Below are positions 27,255-37,819 of a stretch of 37,819 bases of DNA, one piece after another. Numbering within the stretch: position 1 is the first letter of the stretch; every line of letters begins with the position of its first letter. The notes below the pieces were generated by a model. It was not told where the DNA came from. It ran no database searches and was given only the letters and a program-made list of their open reading frames with translations. This DNA comes from Allochromatium humboldtianum. GTDB taxonomy: Bacteria > Pseudomonadota > Gammaproteobacteria > Chromatiales > Chromatiaceae. The position numbers and the translations under genes were made by a program. The DNA is taken from contig NZ_JABZEO010000023.1 of NCBI RefSeq assembly GCF_013385175.1, positions 1-37,819 on the forward strand. The letters are read 5' to 3'.

Positions 27255-28607
27255 TCAGCGCAGCAGTCCGCCGCCCGGTGCCTTCAGATTGGCCTTCTTC
27301 ATCAGCCCTTCGTACTGGTGCGACATCAGATGCGCCTGCACCTGGGCCATGAAGTCCATGACCACGACCACCACGATCAGCAGCGAGGTGCCGCCGAAAT
27401 AGAAGGGCACGTTGTAGCCGACGATCAGGAACTCCGGCAGCAGACAGACGGCGGTGATATAGATCGCGCCGGCGGCGGTCAGCCGGGTCATGACGCCGTC
27501 GATGTACCGGGCCGTCTGCTCGCCCGGACGGATGCCCGGAATGAAGGCCCCCGACCGCTTGAGGTTGTCCGCCGTTTCCTTCGCGTTGAAGACCAACGCG
27601 GTATAGAAGAAACAGAAGAAGATGATCGCCGAGGCGTAGAGCAGCACATAGACCGGTTCACCGGGCGACAGCTTGGAGGTGATGTCCGCGATCCAGCGCA
27701 GATCCTCGTTGCTGCCGAACCACTGCCCGAGCGTGCCCGGAAACAGGATGATGCTGGAGGCGAAGATCGGCGGAATCACACCGGCCATGTTCAGCTTGAG
27801 CGGCAGATGGGTGCTCTGCGCCTGCATCATCTTGCGCCCCTGCTGGCGGCGTGCATAGTTCACCGTGATGCGCCGCTGACCGCGCTCGACGAAGACCACG
27901 AAGGCGGTCACGGCCAGCGCCATGGCGAACAGCGCCAGGACGGCCAGTGCGTTCATCTCACCCGTGCGCGCCAGCTCCAGCGTGCCGCCGAGCGCCGCCG
28001 GCAGACCGGCGACGATACCGGCGAAGATGATCATCGAGATGCCGTTGCCGATGCCACGCTCGGTGATCTGCTCGCCGAGCCACATCAGGAACATGGTGCC
28101 CGTCACCAGCGACACGGCCGCCGTGAACACAAAACCCACGCCCGAGTGGACCACCAATGCCGAGCCGCCGGCCGTCTGCCCTTGCAGCGCCATCGAGATG
28201 CCGATGGCCTGGAAGGTCGCCAGGAACACCGTGCCGTAGCGGGTGTACTGGGTGATCTTGCGCCGCCCGGCCTCGCCCTCTTTCTTCAGCTGTTCGAGCT
28301 GAGGCACCACCGCCGTCATCAACTGCACGATGATGGAGGCGGAGATGTAGGGCATGACGCCGAGTGCGAACAGACTCGCGCGCTCCAGAGCGCCGCCCGA
28401 GAACATGTTGAACATGTCCAGGATGGAGCCCTGATTCTGATCGAAGAGGATGGCCAGCGCCTCCGGATTCACACCAGGAACCGGGATGAAGGTACCGATG
28501 CGATAGACGAGCAAGGCCCCCAACAGGAACATCAGACGTCGACGCAACTCGGTCAACTGCCCCATTCCACCGAGCGCCCCAGCCATGGATCCAGCGTTTT
28601 TAGCCAT
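27255..28607 (-). CDS. secY: Protein translocase subunit SecY
   Basis: A 450-aa SecY, the pore of the Sec translocon, with ten predicted membrane helices. Recognised stretches include PGVNPEAL in the first periplasmic loop, [28 protein letters not shown] (helix 2), [14 protein letters not shown], and the late cytoplasmic loop [26 protein letters not shown] 28605-28607 was chosen; a TTG three codons upstream is unlikely. It is part of the spc operon, 18 bp after rplO. Confidence 0.98.
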   Translation of the reverse strand: MAKNAGSMAGALGGMGQLTELRRRLMFLLGALLVYRIGTFIPVPGVNPEALAILFDQNQGSILDMFNMFSGGALERASLFALGVMPYISASIIVQLMTAVVPQLEQLKKEGEAGRRKITQYTRYGTVFLATFQAIGISMALQGQTAGGSALVVHSGVGFVFTAAVSLVTGTMFLMWLGEQITERGIGNGISMIIFAGIVAGLPAALGGTLELARTGEMNALAVLALFAMALAVTAFVVFVERGQRRITVNYARRQQGRKMMQAQSTHLPLKLNMAGVIPPIFASSIILFPGTLGQWFGSNEDLRWIADITSKLSPGEPVYVLLYASAIIFFCFFYTALVFNAKETADNLKRSGAFIPGIRPGEQTARYIDGVMTRLTAAGAIYITAVCLLPEFLIVGYNVPFYFGGTSLLIVVVVVMDFMAQVQAHLMSHQYEGLMKKANLKAPGGGLLR

Positions 28608-28625
28608 CCGTCTCAAACCCTTGGG

Positions 28626-29060
28626 TTAGTCTTCGATCTTGCCGCCGGCGGCCTCGATCGCGGCGCGCGCGCCTTTGGTCACGCCCAGACCACGGATGGT
28701 CAGGGCGCGCGTGACCTCGCCGGAGGCGATGATCTTGGCGCTCTTGACGACGCGATTGAGCAGGCCGGCTGCTCTGAGCGTCTCCAGGTCGACGACATCG
28801 CCCTCGACCAGATTCAGCTCGGTCAGACGCACCTCGTCCTTCTCCAGCGACTTGCGCGAACGGAAGCCGACCTTGGGCAGACGACGCTGCAAGGGCATCT
28901 GACCGCCCTCGAAGCCGACCTTGTGGAAACCGCCGGCACGGGCCTTCTGGCCCTTGTGGCCGCGCCCGCAGGTCTTGCCCAGGCCGCTGCCGATACCGCG
29001 ACCGACGCGCTTGGCGGAGGGACGGCTGCCCGGATCGGGCCGCAGATCATTGAGTTTCAT
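28626..29060 (-). CDS. rplO: 50S ribosomal protein L15
   Basis: A 144-aa L15 with the Gly/Arg-rich extension [27 protein letters not shown] and [18 protein letters not shown]. Starts 1 bp after the rpmD stop. Confidence 0.99.
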   Translation of the reverse strand: MKLNDLRPDPGSRPSAKRVGRGIGSGLGKTCGRGHKGQKARAGGFHKVGFEGGQMPLQRRLPKVGFRSRKSLEKDEVRLTELNLVEGDVVDLETLRAAGLLNRVVKSAKIIASGEVTRALTIRGLGVTKGARAAIEAAGGKIED

Positions 29061-29061
29061 C

Positions 29062-29253
29062 TCAGGCTTCCTCCACGACCTTGACCATGTACTGCACGGT
29101 GTTGACCATGCCGCGCGTACAGGGCGTATCCTCGACCTCGACGACCTGGTGCATGCGACGCAGACCCAGACCGCGCACGCAGGCCTGATGACGCTTGAGG
29201 CGTCCGTGCACGCTGCGCACCAGCTTGACCTTCATCATTTTCTTGTCGGACAT
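29062..29253 (-). CDS. rpmD: 50S ribosomal protein L30
   Basis: A 63-aa L30: [45 protein letters not shown]. Short bacterial form without the eukaryotic extension. 3 bp after rpsE. Confidence 0.97.
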   Translation of the reverse strand: MSDKKMMKVKLVRSVHGRLKRHQACVRGLGLRRMHQVVEVEDTPCTRGMVNTVQYMVKVVEEA

Positions 29254-29256
29254 CGC

Positions 29257-29763
29257 TTACCCCAGGATCTCTTCGACGCTCTTGCCGCGCTTGGCGGCAA
29301 CGGTCGCCGGATCGCTCATGGCGCGCAGACCATTGACGGTGGCGCGCACGACGTTGATCGGGTTGTTGGTGCCGATGCACTTGGCGAGCACGTTCTGCAC
29401 GCCCAGCACCTCGAACACGGCACGCATGGCGCCGCCGGCGATGATGCCGGTACCCTCGGAGGCCGGCTGCATGAAGACCTTGGCCGCGCCGTGCTTGCCC
29501 TGCAAGGGATATTGCAGGGTCGAACCGTTGAGCTTGACCTCGACCATGTTCTTGCGCGCGTTCTCCATCGCCTTCTGGATCGCGATCGGCACCTCACGCG
29601 CCTTGCCGCGACCGAAGCCGACCCGGCCCTTGCCGTCGCCGACCACGGTCAGGGCGGCGAAACCGAACTGACGGCCACCCTTGACCACCTTGGCAACACG
29701 GTTGACCGCCACCAGCTTTTCGAGGAGATCGTCGCCTTCCACTTTTGGATTGAAGTTTGCCAT
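29257..29763 (-). CDS. rpsE: 30S ribosomal protein S5
   Basis: A 168-aa S5: N-terminal double-stranded-RNA-binding fold ([43 protein letters not shown]), then [33 protein letters not shown]. It takes part in translational accuracy. Confidence 0.99.
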   Translation of the reverse strand: MANFNPKVEGDDLLEKLVAVNRVAKVVKGGRQFGFAALTVVGDGKGRVGFGRGKAREVPIAIQKAMENARKNMVEVKLNGSTLQYPLQGKHGAAKVFMQPASEGTGIIAGGAMRAVFEVLGVQNVLAKCIGTNNPINVVRATVNGLRAMSDPATVAAKRGKSVEEILG

Positions 29764-29774
29764 TGCTCGCTCCC

Positions 29775-30137
29775 CTAGAATTTCAACCCGCCTTCACGCG
29801 CGGCATCCGCCAGCGCCTTGAGACGGCCGTGATAACGGAAGCCGGAACGGTCGAAGGCGACTGTCTCGACACCAGCGGCCAGGGCGCGCTCGGCGATCGC
29901 CTTGCCGATGACGGTGGCGGCGGCGATGTTGGCCTTGTTGCCCGTGATCTGCTCGGCCAGAGCCTTCTCGACGGTCGAGGCGCTGGCGAGCACGCGGTCG
30001 CCGGTCTCGCCGGGCGCGATGATCTGGGCATAGGTGTGGCGCGGCGTGCGATGCACGCACAGCCGGTAGACGCCAAGCTCGCGAATCTTGGCGCGGGCCC
30101 GCGTCGCACGACGCAGGCGAGCCTGTTTCTTGTCCAT
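29775..30137 (-). CDS. rplR: 50S ribosomal protein L18
   Basis: A 120-aa L18 that binds 5S r[70 protein letters not shown]. Confidence 0.99.
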   Translation of the reverse strand: MDKKQARLRRATRARAKIRELGVYRLCVHRTPRHTYAQIIAPGETGDRVLASASTVEKALAEQITGNKANIAAATVIGKAIAERALAAGVETVAFDRSGFRYHGRLKALADAAREGGLKF

Positions 30138-30149
30138 CGTTGAGACCCC

Positions 30150-30683
30150 TTATTTCTTCTTGGCTTCCTTACGCAGGACGTTCTCGTCCGCGTAACGAAC
30201 ACCCTTGCCCTTGTACGGCTCCGGCGGACGATAAGCCCGGATCTCGGAGGCGACCTGACCGACCTGCTGCTTGTCGGCGCCCGACACCAGGATCTCGGTC
30301 TGACTGGGGGTCTCGATCGTGATGCCCTTGGGCACCGGATAGTCGACCGGATGTGAGAAGCCCAGGCTGAGGTTGAGCACGTCGCCCTTGGCCTGCGCGC
30401 GATAACCGACGCCGACCAGGGTCAGCTTGCGCGTGAAGCCGGCGCCGCAGCCCGTGACCATGTTGTTGAGCAGCGCACGGGTGGTGCCGGCCATGGCCCA
30501 GGCTTCGGTCTGGCCCTCGGCGGGCGCGACCCGGATCTCGCCGTTCTCTTCGCAGACGCGAACGGTCGGATGGACACACCAGTCCAGGGCGCCCTTCGGA
30601 CCCTTGACCTTGACGTCCTGACCGCTGATCTCGACGGTGACGCCCTTGGGCAGCTTGATGGGAGCTTTTGCAACACGTGACAT
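30150..30683 (-). CDS. rplF: 50S ribosomal protein L6
   Basis: A 177-aa L6 with two related domains. The N terminus is [31 protein letters not shown]; the C-terminal domain ends in [23 protein letters not shown]. 12 bp after rpsH. Confidence 0.99.
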   Translation of the reverse strand: MSRVAKAPIKLPKGVTVEISGQDVKVKGPKGALDWCVHPTVRVCEENGEIRVAPAEGQTEAWAMAGTTRALLNNMVTGCGAGFTRKLTLVGVGYRAQAKGDVLNLSLGFSHPVDYPVPKGITIETPSQTEILVSGADKQQVGQVASEIRAYRPPEPYKGKGVRYADENVLRKEAKKK

Positions 30684-30695
30684 CGTAGTCTCCCC

Positions 30696-31091
30696 TTAAG
30701 CGACGTAGGCGATGATCTCGCCGCCGTGTCCGGCCTGACGGGCCGCGCGGTCGGTCATCAGACCCTTGGAGGTGGAGACGATGGCGATGCCGAGCCCGGC
30801 CCAGACCTTGGGCAGCTCGTCTTTGCCGCGATAGATGCGCAGTCCGGGGCGCGAGACGCGCTTGAGGAACTCGATCACGGGCTTGCCGCGATAGTACTTG
30901 AGCTTGATGACCAGCTCGGGCTTGCCGCTCTTGGCCTCGACCATGGCGTCGGCGATGTAGCCTTCTTCCTTCAGCAGGTTCGCGATCGCGACCTTCTGCT
31001 TGGAGGACGGCATCACGATCGTGATCTTACCGCGCTGCTGGCCGTTGCGGATGCGTGTCAGCATATCCGCAATCGGATCCGACATACTCAT
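30696..31091 (-). CDS. rpsH: 30S ribosomal protein S8
   Basis: A 131-aa S8: [18 protein letters not shown] at the start, [33 protein letters not shown] at the end. In E. coli S8 represses the spc operon by binding near the rplE start; I could not confirm that RNA site here. Confidence 0.99.
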   Translation of the reverse strand: MSMSDPIADMLTRIRNGQQRGKITIVMPSSKQKVAIANLLKEEGYIADAMVEAKSGKPELVIKLKYYRGKPVIEFLKRVSRPGLRIYRGKDELPKVWAGLGIAIVSTSKGLMTDRAARQAGHGGEIIAYVA

Positions 31092-31160
31092 TGGCTTCTC
31101 CGTGGGTCAGGCCGTCGTTGCGACGCGATACCCGGTAGGTTGAAAAACGTGTGGCTGAGC

Positions 31161-31466
31161 TTACCAGCTCGCCTTGACGACGCCGGGGACGTCCCCGCGC
31201 ATCACGGCCTCGCGCAGCTTGTTGCGCGACAGACCGAACTTGCGATAGACCGCGTGCGGACGACCGCTGACGCGGCAGCGACGCTGCTGGCGCGTCGGGC
31301 CGGCGTCGCGCGGCAGCTTCTGCAACTTCAGCGTCGCCTCGTCGATCTGCTCGGGCGTGGCGTTGCGATCATTGATCACCGCCTTGAGGGCCGCGCGCTT
31401 GGCACTGAAGCGGGCGGCGGTCTCGGTGCGCTTGCGATCGCGCGCAATCATACTCTTCTTCGCCAT
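31161..31466 (-). CDS. rpsN: 30S ribosomal protein S14
   Basis: A 101-aa S14 of the long, zinc-free (C-) type: [29 protein letters not shown] and [39 protein letters not shown]. 69 bp before rpsH. Confidence 0.99.
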   Translation of the reverse strand: MAKKSMIARDRKRTETAARFSAKRAALKAVINDRNATPEQIDEATLKLQKLPRDAGPTRQQRRCRVSGRPHAVYRKFGLSRNKLREAVMRGDVPGVVKASW

Positions 31467-31475
31467 GCGATTACC

Positions 31476-32015
31476 TTAGGTCCGGAAGGGGAAGTTGAAG
31501 GCTTCGAGCAGGGCACGGCCTTCTTCGTCCGTCCGCGCCGTGGTCGTGATGGTGATGTCGAGTCCGCGCAGCGCGTCGATCTTATCGTAATCGATCTCGG
31601 GGAACATGATCTGTTCGCGCACGCCCATCGAATAGTTGCCGCGACCGTCGAACGACTTGGCGCTCAGGCCACGGAAGTCGCGGATACGCGGGATCGAGAT
31701 ACTGATCAGGCGATCGAGGAACTCGTACATGCGCTCGCGACGCAGCGTGACCTTGCAGCCGATCGGCCAGCCTTCGCGGATCTTGAACCCGGCGACCGAC
31801 TTGCGGGCGTAGGTCACGATCGGCTGCTGACCGGCGATGGCGCGCAGATCGGCGACGGCGTTGTCCATGACTTTCTTGTCGGCCACGGCCTCGCCCACGC
31901 CCATGTTGAGCGTGATCTTCTCGATCTTCGGCACCTGCATCACGCTCTGGTAGCTGAAGCGCTCCTTGAGCTGAGGCACGATGCGCTCTTTGTATTCAGT
32001 CTGTAATCTGGACAT
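31476..32015 (-). CDS. rplE: 50S ribosomal protein L5
   Basis: A 179-aa L5, which contacts 5S rRNA and the P-site tRNA. Motifs: [52 protein letters not shown] and [36 protein letters not shown]. Confidence 0.99.
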   Translation of the reverse strand: MSRLQTEYKERIVPQLKERFSYQSVMQVPKIEKITLNMGVGEAVADKKVMDNAVADLRAIAGQQPIVTYARKSVAGFKIREGWPIGCKVTLRRERMYEFLDRLISISIPRIRDFRGLSAKSFDGRGNYSMGVREQIMFPEIDYDKIDALRGLDITITTTARTDEEGRALLEAFNFPFRT

Positions 32016-32029
32016 CTCGCTTCACCCGG

Positions 32030-32347
32030 TCAGACGTCGACGACTTCGTCGTTGGACTTGAACACACGCACCTTGCGGCCGTCTTCCAGGGTCTTGAAGC
32101 CGACGCGGTCGGCACTGCCCTTGATCGGGTTGTAGAGCCCGACGTTGGAGACGTGGATCGGCATCGCCTTGTCGACGATTCCGCCCGGCACGCCGGCCTG
32201 CGGATTGCCTTTCTGGTGCTTGCGGGCGATGTTGATGTTCTCGACGACGACGTGGTTCTCGTCGATCACCTTGAGCACCGTGCCGCGCTTGCCCTTGTCC
32301 TTGCCGGCGATGACCATGACGTCATCGCCCTTCTTGATCTTTCTCAT
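32030..32347 (-). CDS. rplX: 50S ribosomal protein L24
   Basis: A 105-aa L24 with an N-terminal KOW motif ([24 protein letters not shown]) and [26 protein letters not shown]. Confidence 0.99.
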   Translation of the reverse strand: MRKIKKGDDVMVIAGKDKGKRGTVLKVIDENHVVVENINIARKHQKGNPQAGVPGGIVDKAMPIHVSNVGLYNPIKGSADRVGFKTLEDGRKVRVFKSNDEVVDV

Positions 32348-32360
32348 GACTATCGTCTCC

Positions 32361-32729
32361 TCAGAGCACTTCCGGCGCCAGCGAGATGATCTTCATGAAA
32401 CGCTCGCCGCGCAGCTCGCGCGTGACAGGCCCGAAGATACGGGTGCCGATGGGTTGAAGCTGGTTGTTCAAGAGCACGGCGGCGTTGCCGTCGAAACGGA
32501 TCAGCGAACCGTCGGGGCGACGCACGCCATGACGGGTGCGCACGACGACCGCGTTGTAGACATCGCCCTTCTTGACCTTACCGCGTGGGATGGCGTCCTT
32601 GACGGTGACCTTGATGACATCGCCGATGCCCGCGTAGCGACGATGCGACCCGCCGAGCACCTTGATGCACATCACGCTCTTGGCGCCGCTGTTGTCGGCG
32701 ACGCTCAGATTGGTCTGCATCTGAATCAT
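32361..32729 (-). CDS. rplN: 50S ribosomal protein L14
   Basis: A 122-aa L14: [39 protein letters not shown] at the start and [17 protein letters not shown] at the end. First gene of the spc operon in the E. coli scheme; the 119-bp gap before it is the likely place for the spc promoter. Confidence 0.99.
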   Translation of the reverse strand: MIQMQTNLSVADNSGAKSVMCIKVLGGSHRRYAGIGDVIKVTVKDAIPRGKVKKGDVYNAVVVRTRHGVRRPDGSLIRFDGNAAVLLNNQLQPIGTRIFGPVTRELRGERFMKIISLAPEVL

Positions 32730-32848
32730 TGTCTTTTACCTAAAAAGCTCGTTGCTGATCCGGGAATGGACCGATGGCTCCGCGAAATGACCGCGCCGGC
32801 CGCGCCGCAAGCGCCGGGCCGGAAGTACGCGAGACTGGCAAATGCCGC
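32730..32848 (-). promoter_or_regulatory. S10/spc operon boundary (spc leader region)
   Basis: The largest gap in the S10-spc gene run. It has a GC-rich stretch able to form a hairpin (about 32795-32825) and an AT-rich patch just before rplN. I could not pick a convincing -35/-10 pair. Confidence 0.3.
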
Positions 32849-33115
32849 TCAGCGCGCCTTTTCGAGGATCTCGATCAGACGCCAGGTCTTGGTCTTGGAG
32901 AGCGGACGGCACTGCTCGACCCGCACCAGATCGCCGACGTTACAGCTGTTGGTCTCGTCATGCGCATGGATCTTGGTCGAGCGGCGCATGAACTTGCCAT
33001 AGAGCGGGTGCTTGACACGGCGCTCGATCACGACCGTGATGGTCTTGTCCATGGCGCTGCTGGTCACGCGCCCTTCGAGTGTCCGGTTGGTCTTGATCTC
33101 GTTCTCGTCGCTCAT
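32849..33115 (-). CDS. rpsQ: 30S ribosomal protein S17
   Basis: An 88-aa S17: [44 protein letters not shown], then [29 protein letters not shown]. Its start overlaps the rpmC stop by four bases. Confidence 0.99.
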   Translation of the reverse strand: MSDENEIKTNRTLEGRVTSSAMDKTITVVIERRVKHPLYGKFMRRSTKIHAHDETNSCNVGDLVRVEQCRPLSKTKTWRLIEILEKAR

Positions 33116-33312
33116 GATTTCCCGCCCGCCTTCTGCTCGGCCATGATGGTCTTGATCCGGGCGATGTCCCGGCGCACGGCCTTCATGCGCGAAGGCTTGG
33201 ACAACTGACCCGTGCCCCGCTGCATGCGCAGATTGAATTGCTCGCGCAGCAGCTCCATCAACTGTGTCTGAAGCTCTTGGGCGCTGTTGGTTCTAAGCTC
33301 GTTGGCCTTCAT
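33112..33312 (-). CDS. rpmC: 50S ribosomal protein L29
   Basis: A 66-aa L29 from ATG 33310-33312, which shares one base with the rplP stop (TGATG); a GTG one codon upstream is less likely. Two helices: [37 protein letters not shown] and [20 protein letters not shown]. It lies near the tunnel exit, where trigger factor and SRP dock. Confidence 0.98.
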   Translation of the reverse strand: MKANELRTNSAQELQTQLMELLREQFNLRMQRGTGQLSKPSRMKAVRRDIARIKTIMAEQKAGGKS

Positions 33313-33725
33313 CACAGAATCGTCCGCTTTTCAAAGGTGGTCTGCACCGGCAGCTTGGCCGCGGCCAGCTTGAAGGCCTCGCGCGCGAGTTCCTCGCTGA
33401 CACCCTCGATCTCGTAGAGCATGCTGCCCGGCTGGATCAGCGCGACCCAGTACTCGACGTTACCCTTACCCTTACCCATACGCACTTCGAGCGGCTTCTT
33501 GGAGATCGGCTTGTCCGGGAACACCCGGATCCAGATCTTGCCGCCGCGCTTGACGCTACGGGAGATGGCACGACGGGCAGCCTCGATCTGGCGCGCGGTG
33601 AGACGACCGCGCTCGGTCGCCTTGAGACCGAACTCGCCGAAGCTCACCCGGTTGCCGCTCTGGGCCAGACCGCGGTTGCGGCCCTTGTGTTGCTTTCTGA
33701 ATTTGGTGCGTTTCGGTTGCAGCAT
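33312..33725 (-). CDS. rplP: 50S ribosomal protein L16
   Basis: A 137-aa L16: [36 protein letters not shown], then [51 protein letters not shown]. It positions the A-site tRNA. Confidence 0.99.
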   Translation of the reverse strand: MLQPKRTKFRKQHKGRNRGLAQSGNRVSFGEFGLKATERGRLTARQIEAARRAISRSVKRGGKIWIRVFPDKPISKKPLEVRMGKGKGNVEYWVALIQPGSMLYEIEGVSEELAREAFKLAAAKLPVQTTFEKRTIL

Positions 33726-33728
33726 GAC

Positions 33729-34406
33729 TTAACCCTTCTTTCCGGCCGCCTTCGGCGCCGGTTCCTCGGGCTGCTGGTCGCCGAAAACCTCGCCCTTGAA
33801 GATCCAGACCTTGACTCCGAGCACGCCGTAGGTCGTCTTGGCCTCGGCGAAGCCGTAGTCGATGTCGGCACGCAGGGTGTGCAGCGGCACACGGCCTTCA
33901 CGCGCCCACTCGCTGCGTGCGATCTCAGCCCCGTTCAGACGACCGGCGACGCTGACCTTGATGCCCTCGGCGCCCAGACGCATGGTGTTCTGGATCGAAC
34001 GCTTCATGGCGCGGCGGAACATGATACGCCGTTCGAGCTGCTGAGCAATGCCCTCGGCCACCAGTTGCGCGTCGAGTTCCGGCTTGCGGATCTCCTCGAT
34101 GGCGATGTGCACCGGAATGCCCATCATCTCCGAGACCTTGGCGCGCAGCTTGTCGATGTCCTCGCCCTTCTTGCCGATCACCACGCCCGGACGGGCGGTG
34201 TGGATGGTGATGTGGGCATTCTTGGCCGGACGGTCGATCTGGATGCGGCTCACCGAGGCCTTGGCGAGTTCCTTGCGCAGGAAGTCGCGGACCTGGAGAT
34301 CGGTGTTGAGCAGATCGGCATAGTCCTTGGAATTGGCATACCACTTGGATGTCCAGTCCTTGACGATGCCAAGCCGGATACCATTCGGATGAACTTTCTG
34401 TCCCAT
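33729..34406 (-). CDS. rpsC: 30S ribosomal protein S3
   Basis: A 225-aa S3: [24 protein letters not shown] at the start, a KH domain (about 40-105, [17 protein letters not shown]) and the C-terminal domain with [42 protein letters not shown]. It lines the mRNA entry channel. Confidence 0.99.
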   Translation of the reverse strand: MGQKVHPNGIRLGIVKDWTSKWYANSKDYADLLNTDLQVRDFLRKELAKASVSRIQIDRPAKNAHITIHTARPGVVIGKKGEDIDKLRAKVSEMMGIPVHIAIEEIRKPELDAQLVAEGIAQQLERRIMFRRAMKRSIQNTMRLGAEGIKVSVAGRLNGAEIARSEWAREGRVPLHTLRADIDYGFAEAKTTYGVLGVKVWIFKGEVFGDQQPEEPAPKAAGKKG

Positions 34407-34424
34407 ACTGGTCCCCTGGATCCT

Positions 34425-34757
34425 CTAGGCTTCGGCCACGGTCAGCGTGATGTGGCTGGTGCGTTTCATGATGCGGTTGGCGCGGCCCTTGGCGCGCGGC
34501 ATGATCCGCTTCATGGTCGGCCCCTCGTTGACCTGGATGGCCGCAACCTTGAGTTCGTCGATATCGGCGCCCTCATTGTGCTCGGCGTTGGCGATCGCCG
34601 ACTCCAGGACTTTCTTGATGATGTCGGCGCCCTTCTTGGGGCTGAAGGACAGCGTGTTGAGGGCTTCCTCGACACGCTTGCCGCGAATCAGATCCGCGAC
34701 CAGTCGGGCCTTCTGCGCCGAGATCCGGGCGTATTTGTGTGTGGCTACAGCTTGCAT
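34425..34757 (-). CDS. rplV: 50S ribosomal protein L22
   Basis: A 110-aa L22: [28 protein letters not shown] and [32 protein letters not shown]. Its beta-hairpin reaches the peptide tunnel. Confidence 0.99.
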   Translation of the reverse strand: MQAVATHKYARISAQKARLVADLIRGKRVEEALNTLSFSPKKGADIIKKVLESAIANAEHNEGADIDELKVAAIQVNEGPTMKRIMPRAKGRANRIMKRTSHITLTVAEA

Positions 34758-34769
34758 CGCGATCTCCGA

Positions 34770-35048
34770 CTAGCGCTTCTTCGCTTTCTTGTCGGCGGCG
34801 TGACCACGATAGGTACGGGTCAACGCGAACTCGCCGAGCTTGTGGCCGATCATGTTTTCGTTGACGAGAACCGGCACATGTTGACGCCCGTTGTGGACGG
34901 CAATGGTCAGACCGACCATCTCAGGCAACACCATGGAACGGCGCGACCAGGTCTTGATCGGGCGCTTGCTGTTTTGGGCGACCGCCTCTTCCACCTTCTT
35001 GATCAGGTGGTGATCGACGAACGGGCCCTTTCGAATCGAACGTGGCAC
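34770..35048 (-). CDS. rpsS: 30S ribosomal protein S19
   Basis: A 92-aa S19: [20 protein letters not shown], then [57 protein letters not shown]. It pairs with S13 in the head of the small subunit. Confidence 0.99.
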   Translation of the reverse strand: MPRSIRKGPFVDHHLIKKVEEAVAQNSKRPIKTWSRRSMVLPEMVGLTIAVHNGRQHVPVLVNENMIGHKLGEFALTRTYRGHAADKKAKKR

Positions 35049-35068
35049 TGGCTCAACCTCGACTGATG

Positions 35069-35899
35069 CTATTTCTGACCGCGACGACGCACGATCATGC
35101 CGTCGGTCCGCTTGTTATGGCGCGTCTTGTGACCCTTGGTCGGCACACCCCAGGGCGTGACCGGATGACGGCCGCCGGAGGTCCGGCCCTCACCACCGCC
35201 GTGCGGGTGATCGACCGGGTTCATGACCACGCCGCGCACCGTCGGACGGATACCGCGCCAGCGGCTCGCGCCGGCCTTGCCGAGCTTGCGCAGGCTGTGT
35301 TCGCTGTTGCCCACCTCGCCGATGACGGCGCGGCAGTCGGAGTGCACTTTACGCATCTCACCGGAACGCAGACGCAGGGTCGCGGTACCGGATTCGCGCG
35401 CCACCAGCTGCACCGAGGCGCCGGCCGAGCGGGCGATCTGGGCGCCCTTGCCGGGACGCATCTCGATGCAATGCACCTGGGTGCCGACCGGGATGTTGCG
35501 CAGCGGCATGCAGTTGCCGACCGCGATCGGTGCGGCCTCACCCGAGACGACAGAGTCGCCGGCCTTCAGGCCCTTGGGCGCGATGATGTAGGTGCGCTCG
35601 CCGTCGGCATACTTCAGCAGCGCGATGTGCGCCGAGCGGTTCGGATCGTACTCCAGACGCTCCACGGTCGCGGGAATCCCGTCCTTGCGGTTGCGCTTGA
35701 AGTCGATGATGCGATAACGCTGCTTGTGACCGCCGCCCTGGTGACGCACGGACACACGGCCCTGATTGTTGCGCCCGCCACGCTTGGTCTGCTTGTCGAT
35801 CAGAGGCGCGTGCGGCGCGCCCTTGTGCAGATCGGGTGTCGTCACCTTGACGACGAAGCGTCGTCCGGCGGACGTCGGTTTGGTCTTTACGATTGGCAT
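35069..35899 (-). CDS. rplB: 50S ribosomal protein L2
   Basis: A 276-aa L2, required for subunit joining and close to the peptidyl transferase centre. Motifs: [58 protein letters not shown], and the C-terminal [36 protein letters not shown] with the conserved histidine. Confidence 0.99.
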   Translation of the reverse strand: MPIVKTKPTSAGRRFVVKVTTPDLHKGAPHAPLIDKQTKRGGRNNQGRVSVRHQGGGHKQRYRIIDFKRNRKDGIPATVERLEYDPNRSAHIALLKYADGERTYIIAPKGLKAGDSVVSGEAAPIAVGNCMPLRNIPVGTQVHCIEMRPGKGAQIARSAGASVQLVARESGTATLRLRSGEMRKVHSDCRAVIGEVGNSEHSLRKLGKAGASRWRGIRPTVRGVVMNPVDHPHGGGEGRTSGGRHPVTPWGVPTKGHKTRHNKRTDGMIVRRRGQK

Positions 35900-35931
35900 C
35901 TTGATCTATCCGTTGCTGTCCGCCGCCGCGC

Positions 35932-36228
35932 TCAAGCGGCGTCGCCGAAGTCGATGTCTTGGCCGGCCTTGAGGCGCACATAGGCTTTGCGCCAGTCCTG
36001 ACGCTGGCCCAGACGCTGGCCGAAGCGCTTCTGCTTGCCCTTGACGTTGAGGATCTGGACGCGATCGACCTCAACCTCGAACAGCATCTCGACCGCCTTG
36101 GCGACTTCCTGCTTGGTCGCGTCGGTCAGGACGCGAAAGGTCACTTGGCCGCAGGTCTCGGCCAGACGCGATGCTTTCTCGGAGATCACGGGCGCGACCA
36201 GCACCTTCATCAGACGCTCTTTGTTCAT
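35932..36228 (-). CDS. rplW: 50S ribosomal protein L23
   Basis: A 98-aa L23: [24 protein letters not shown], then [30 protein letters not shown]. It is at the tunnel exit and docks trigger factor and SRP. Start overlaps the rplD stop (ATGA). Confidence 0.99.
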   Translation of the reverse strand: MNKERLMKVLVAPVISEKASRLAETCGQVTFRVLTDATKQEVAKAVEMLFEVEVDRVQILNVKGKQKRFGQRLGQRQDWRKAYVRLKAGQDIDFGDAA

Positions 36229-36836
36229 GCCAGCCGCTCCTCCAGCTTCTTGATCGCCGCCTCGGTGGCGAGGATGGTCTCGAAGGCGATCAGGCTGACC
36301 GGATCGACCTCTTGCGCCGACAGCACGTCGACCTTGGGCAGATTGCGCGCAGCCAGATAGAGCTTGTCGTCGAACCCATCGGTGAGGATGAGTGCGTCGG
36401 TCAGGTCATGGCTCTTGAGCAGCGCGATCAGAGCCTTGGTCTTGGCCTCTTCCAGCGCCAGCTCGGAGACGACCACCAGACGCTCGGTGCGCACCAGCTC
36501 CGACAGGATCGAGCGCACGGCGCCGCGATACATCTTGCGGTTGACCTTCTGGCCGTAGTCGCGCGGCTGGGCCGCGAAGGTGACACCGCCCGAGCGCCAC
36601 AGCGGGCTACGCGAGGTACCCGAACGGGCACGACCGGTTCCCTTCTGGCGCCACGGCTTGGCACCGCCACCAGAAACCGCTGCACGGTTCTTCTGGGCCT
36701 TGGTGCCTGAACGTGCGCCGGCCATGTAGGCGGTCACGACCTGGTGGACCAGACCTGGTTTGTATTCCACGCCGAAGACGGCGTCGGAAACCTGCACACT
36801 GGACGCGCCAGTGTGGTTTCGAATGGCGATCTCCAT
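36225..36836 (-). CDS. rplD: 50S ribosomal protein L4
   Basis: A 203-aa L4 with the tunnel loop region [41 protein letters not shown]. In E. coli L4 represses the S10 operon at both transcription and translation; the leader lies outside this window. Confidence 0.99.
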   Translation of the reverse strand: MEIAIRNHTGASSVQVSDAVFGVEYKPGLVHQVVTAYMAGARSGTKAQKNRAAVSGGGAKPWRQKGTGRARSGTSRSPLWRSGGVTFAAQPRDYGQKVNRKMYRGAVRSILSELVRTERLVVVSELALEEAKTKALIALLKSHDLTDALILTDGFDDKLYLAARNLPKVDVLSAQEVDPVSLIAFETILATEAAIKKLEERLA

Positions 36837-36842
36837 GAGTGC

Positions 36843-37493
36843 TCAGCCCTTGTTCTTTTGCTTCACGGACGGCAGCACGACCAGACGCCCTCCCGTCGGT
36901 CCGGGCACGCCGCCACGGACGAGGAGCAGGTTGCGTTCGGCGTCGATGCGCACGACCTCGAGATTTTGCTGACAACGATTGGCGGCGCCGAGATGACCCG
37001 CCATCTTCTTACCCTTCCACACGCGCCCAGGGGTCTGGTTCTGACCGATGGAACCCGGCGCACGGTGCGACAGCGAGTTGCCGTGGGTGCGATCCTGACC
37101 GGCGAAGTGGTGACGGCGGATGACGCCGGCGAAGCCGCGACCCTTGGTCACGCCACGCACATCGACCTTCTGGCCCGGCTCGAAGATGGAGACCGTGATC
37201 TCCTGACCGACCTGCAGGTCGCTGCCTTCTTCGCCTTCCAGACGGAACTCGCGCAGCACTTCACCCGCTTCGACACCGGCCTTGGCGTAGTGACCCGCCA
37301 TCGGCTTGGTGACGCGCGAGGCGCGACGCTGGCCGAAAGCGACCTGGACGGCGCGATAGCCATCGGTCTCTTCGGATTTGACCTGACTGACGCGGTTCGG
37401 CGTGACCTCGATCACGGTGACCGGGATGCTCTCACCTGCCTCGGTGAAGACACGGGTCATGCCGGCTTTGCGTCCGATAACTCCGATCGACAT
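36843..37493 (-). CDS. rplC: 50S ribosomal protein L3
   Basis: A 216-aa L3: [30 protein letters not shown], then [59 protein letters not shown], which holds the glutamine methylated by PrmB in related bacteria. 6 bp before rplD. Confidence 0.99.
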   Translation of the reverse strand: MSIGVIGRKAGMTRVFTEAGESIPVTVIEVTPNRVSQVKSEETDGYRAVQVAFGQRRASRVTKPMAGHYAKAGVEAGEVLREFRLEGEEGSDLQVGQEITVSIFEPGQKVDVRGVTKGRGFAGVIRRHHFAGQDRTHGNSLSHRAPGSIGQNQTPGRVWKGKKMAGHLGAANRCQQNLEVVRIDAERNLLLVRGGVPGPTGGRLVVLPSVKQKNKG

Positions 37494-37503
37494 GATTTCG
37501 TCC

Positions 37504-37815
37504 TCAGCTCAGCTTGATCTGGACGTCGACACCGGCGGCCAGATCGAGTTTCATCAGGGCGTCGACGGTCTTGTCGGTCGGATCGACGATGTCCATCAAA
37601 CGCTTGTGCGTGCGCAGCTCGTACTGATCGCGCGCGTCCTTGTTGACGTGCGGCGAAACCAGGACGGTGAAGCGCTCTTTCTTGGACGGCAGCGGCACCG
37701 GACCACGCACCTGAGCGCCGGTGCGCTTGGCGGTGTCGACGATCTCACGCGCGGACTGATCGATCAGACGATGATCGAACGCCTTCAGCCGGATTCGGAT
37801 TCTCTGATTCGTCAT
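37504..37815 (-). CDS. rpsJ: 30S ribosomal protein S10
   Basis: A 103-aa S10 (NusE): [86 protein letters not shown]. It is also part of the antitermination complex with NusB. First gene of the S10 operon; its promoter lies beyond the window edge. Confidence 0.99.
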   Translation of the reverse strand: MTNQRIRIRLKAFDHRLIDQSAREIVDTAKRTGAQVRGPVPLPSKKERFTVLVSPHVNKDARDQYELRTHKRLMDIVDPTDKTVDALMKLDLAAGVDVQIKLS

Positions 37816-37819
37816 GCCC

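Noticed and set aside
27243-29084. A 613-aa plus-strand frame opposite secY and rplO
   Set aside because: His/Arg/Asp-rich antisense translation of confirmed genes, a common artefact in GC-rich DNA.

Overview
The window looks like about 38 kb of chromosome from a GC-rich gammaproteobacterium. The family Chromatiaceae (purple sulfur bacteria) is the most likely source. This rests on gene order, base composition and overall protein similarity recalled from memory; no database was searched. Housekeeping DNA lies on both sides (1-9.2 kb and 21.5-37.8 kb). Between them sits a mobile element of about 12 kb (9.39-21.46 kb).

Left arm (1-9.2 kb): an LpxH-type metallophosphoesterase (-), argininosuccinate synthase argG (+), a periplasmic PQQ aldose dehydrogenase (-), a DUF971 protein (-), and two hybrid sensor kinases (-). 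The first kinase is cytoplasmic with PAS, HisKA, HATPase and one receiver. The second is BvgS-like, with a periplasmic solute-binding domain, one membrane helix, HisKA, HATPase, two receivers and an HPt domain.

Integrated element (9.39-21.46 kb): it is inserted at the 3' end of a tRNA-Cys(GCA) gene. A P4-type tyrosine integrase lies next to the tRNA. A 26-bp perfect direct repeat, inside a 177-bp imperfect repeat, marks the ends. Leftward from the integrase come an unknown cargo protein, an AlpA-like regulator and a small unknown protein. Next is a non-coding stretch with a strong candidate 160-nt structured RNA on the opposite strand. A tightly packed operon follows, with four ATGA stop/start overlaps: three small proteins, a 1124-aa P4-alpha-like primase/helicase (DUF927 type), a TubC_N-like protein with a cysteine cluster, and a Mu gpG-like virion morphogenesis protein. 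Beyond these are a coiled-coil protein, a small unknown protein, a lone Mu gpI-like protease/scaffold protein (+) and a Mor-like activator (-). I see no portal, terminase, major capsid or tail genes, so the element resembles a phage satellite or a decayed mosaic: P4-like replication and integration with a few Mu-like morphogenesis and regulatory genes. The 3' end of the primase gene carries 15 copies of GGGACA/TGTCCC in 240 bp, an iteron-like cluster and a candidate origin.

Right arm (21.5-37.8 kb): the tRNA-Cys, an SrmB-type DEAD-box RNA helicase (+), an SAM hydrolase (DUF62, -), and then, all on the minus strand, the S10-spc-alpha ribosomal protein cluster from rpsJ to rplQ in the usual gammaproteobacterial order, including secY, rpmJ and rpoA. 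A near-consensus sigma-70 promoter between rpmJ and rpsM would drive the alpha operon, and a hairpin with a U-tract after rplQ ends it.
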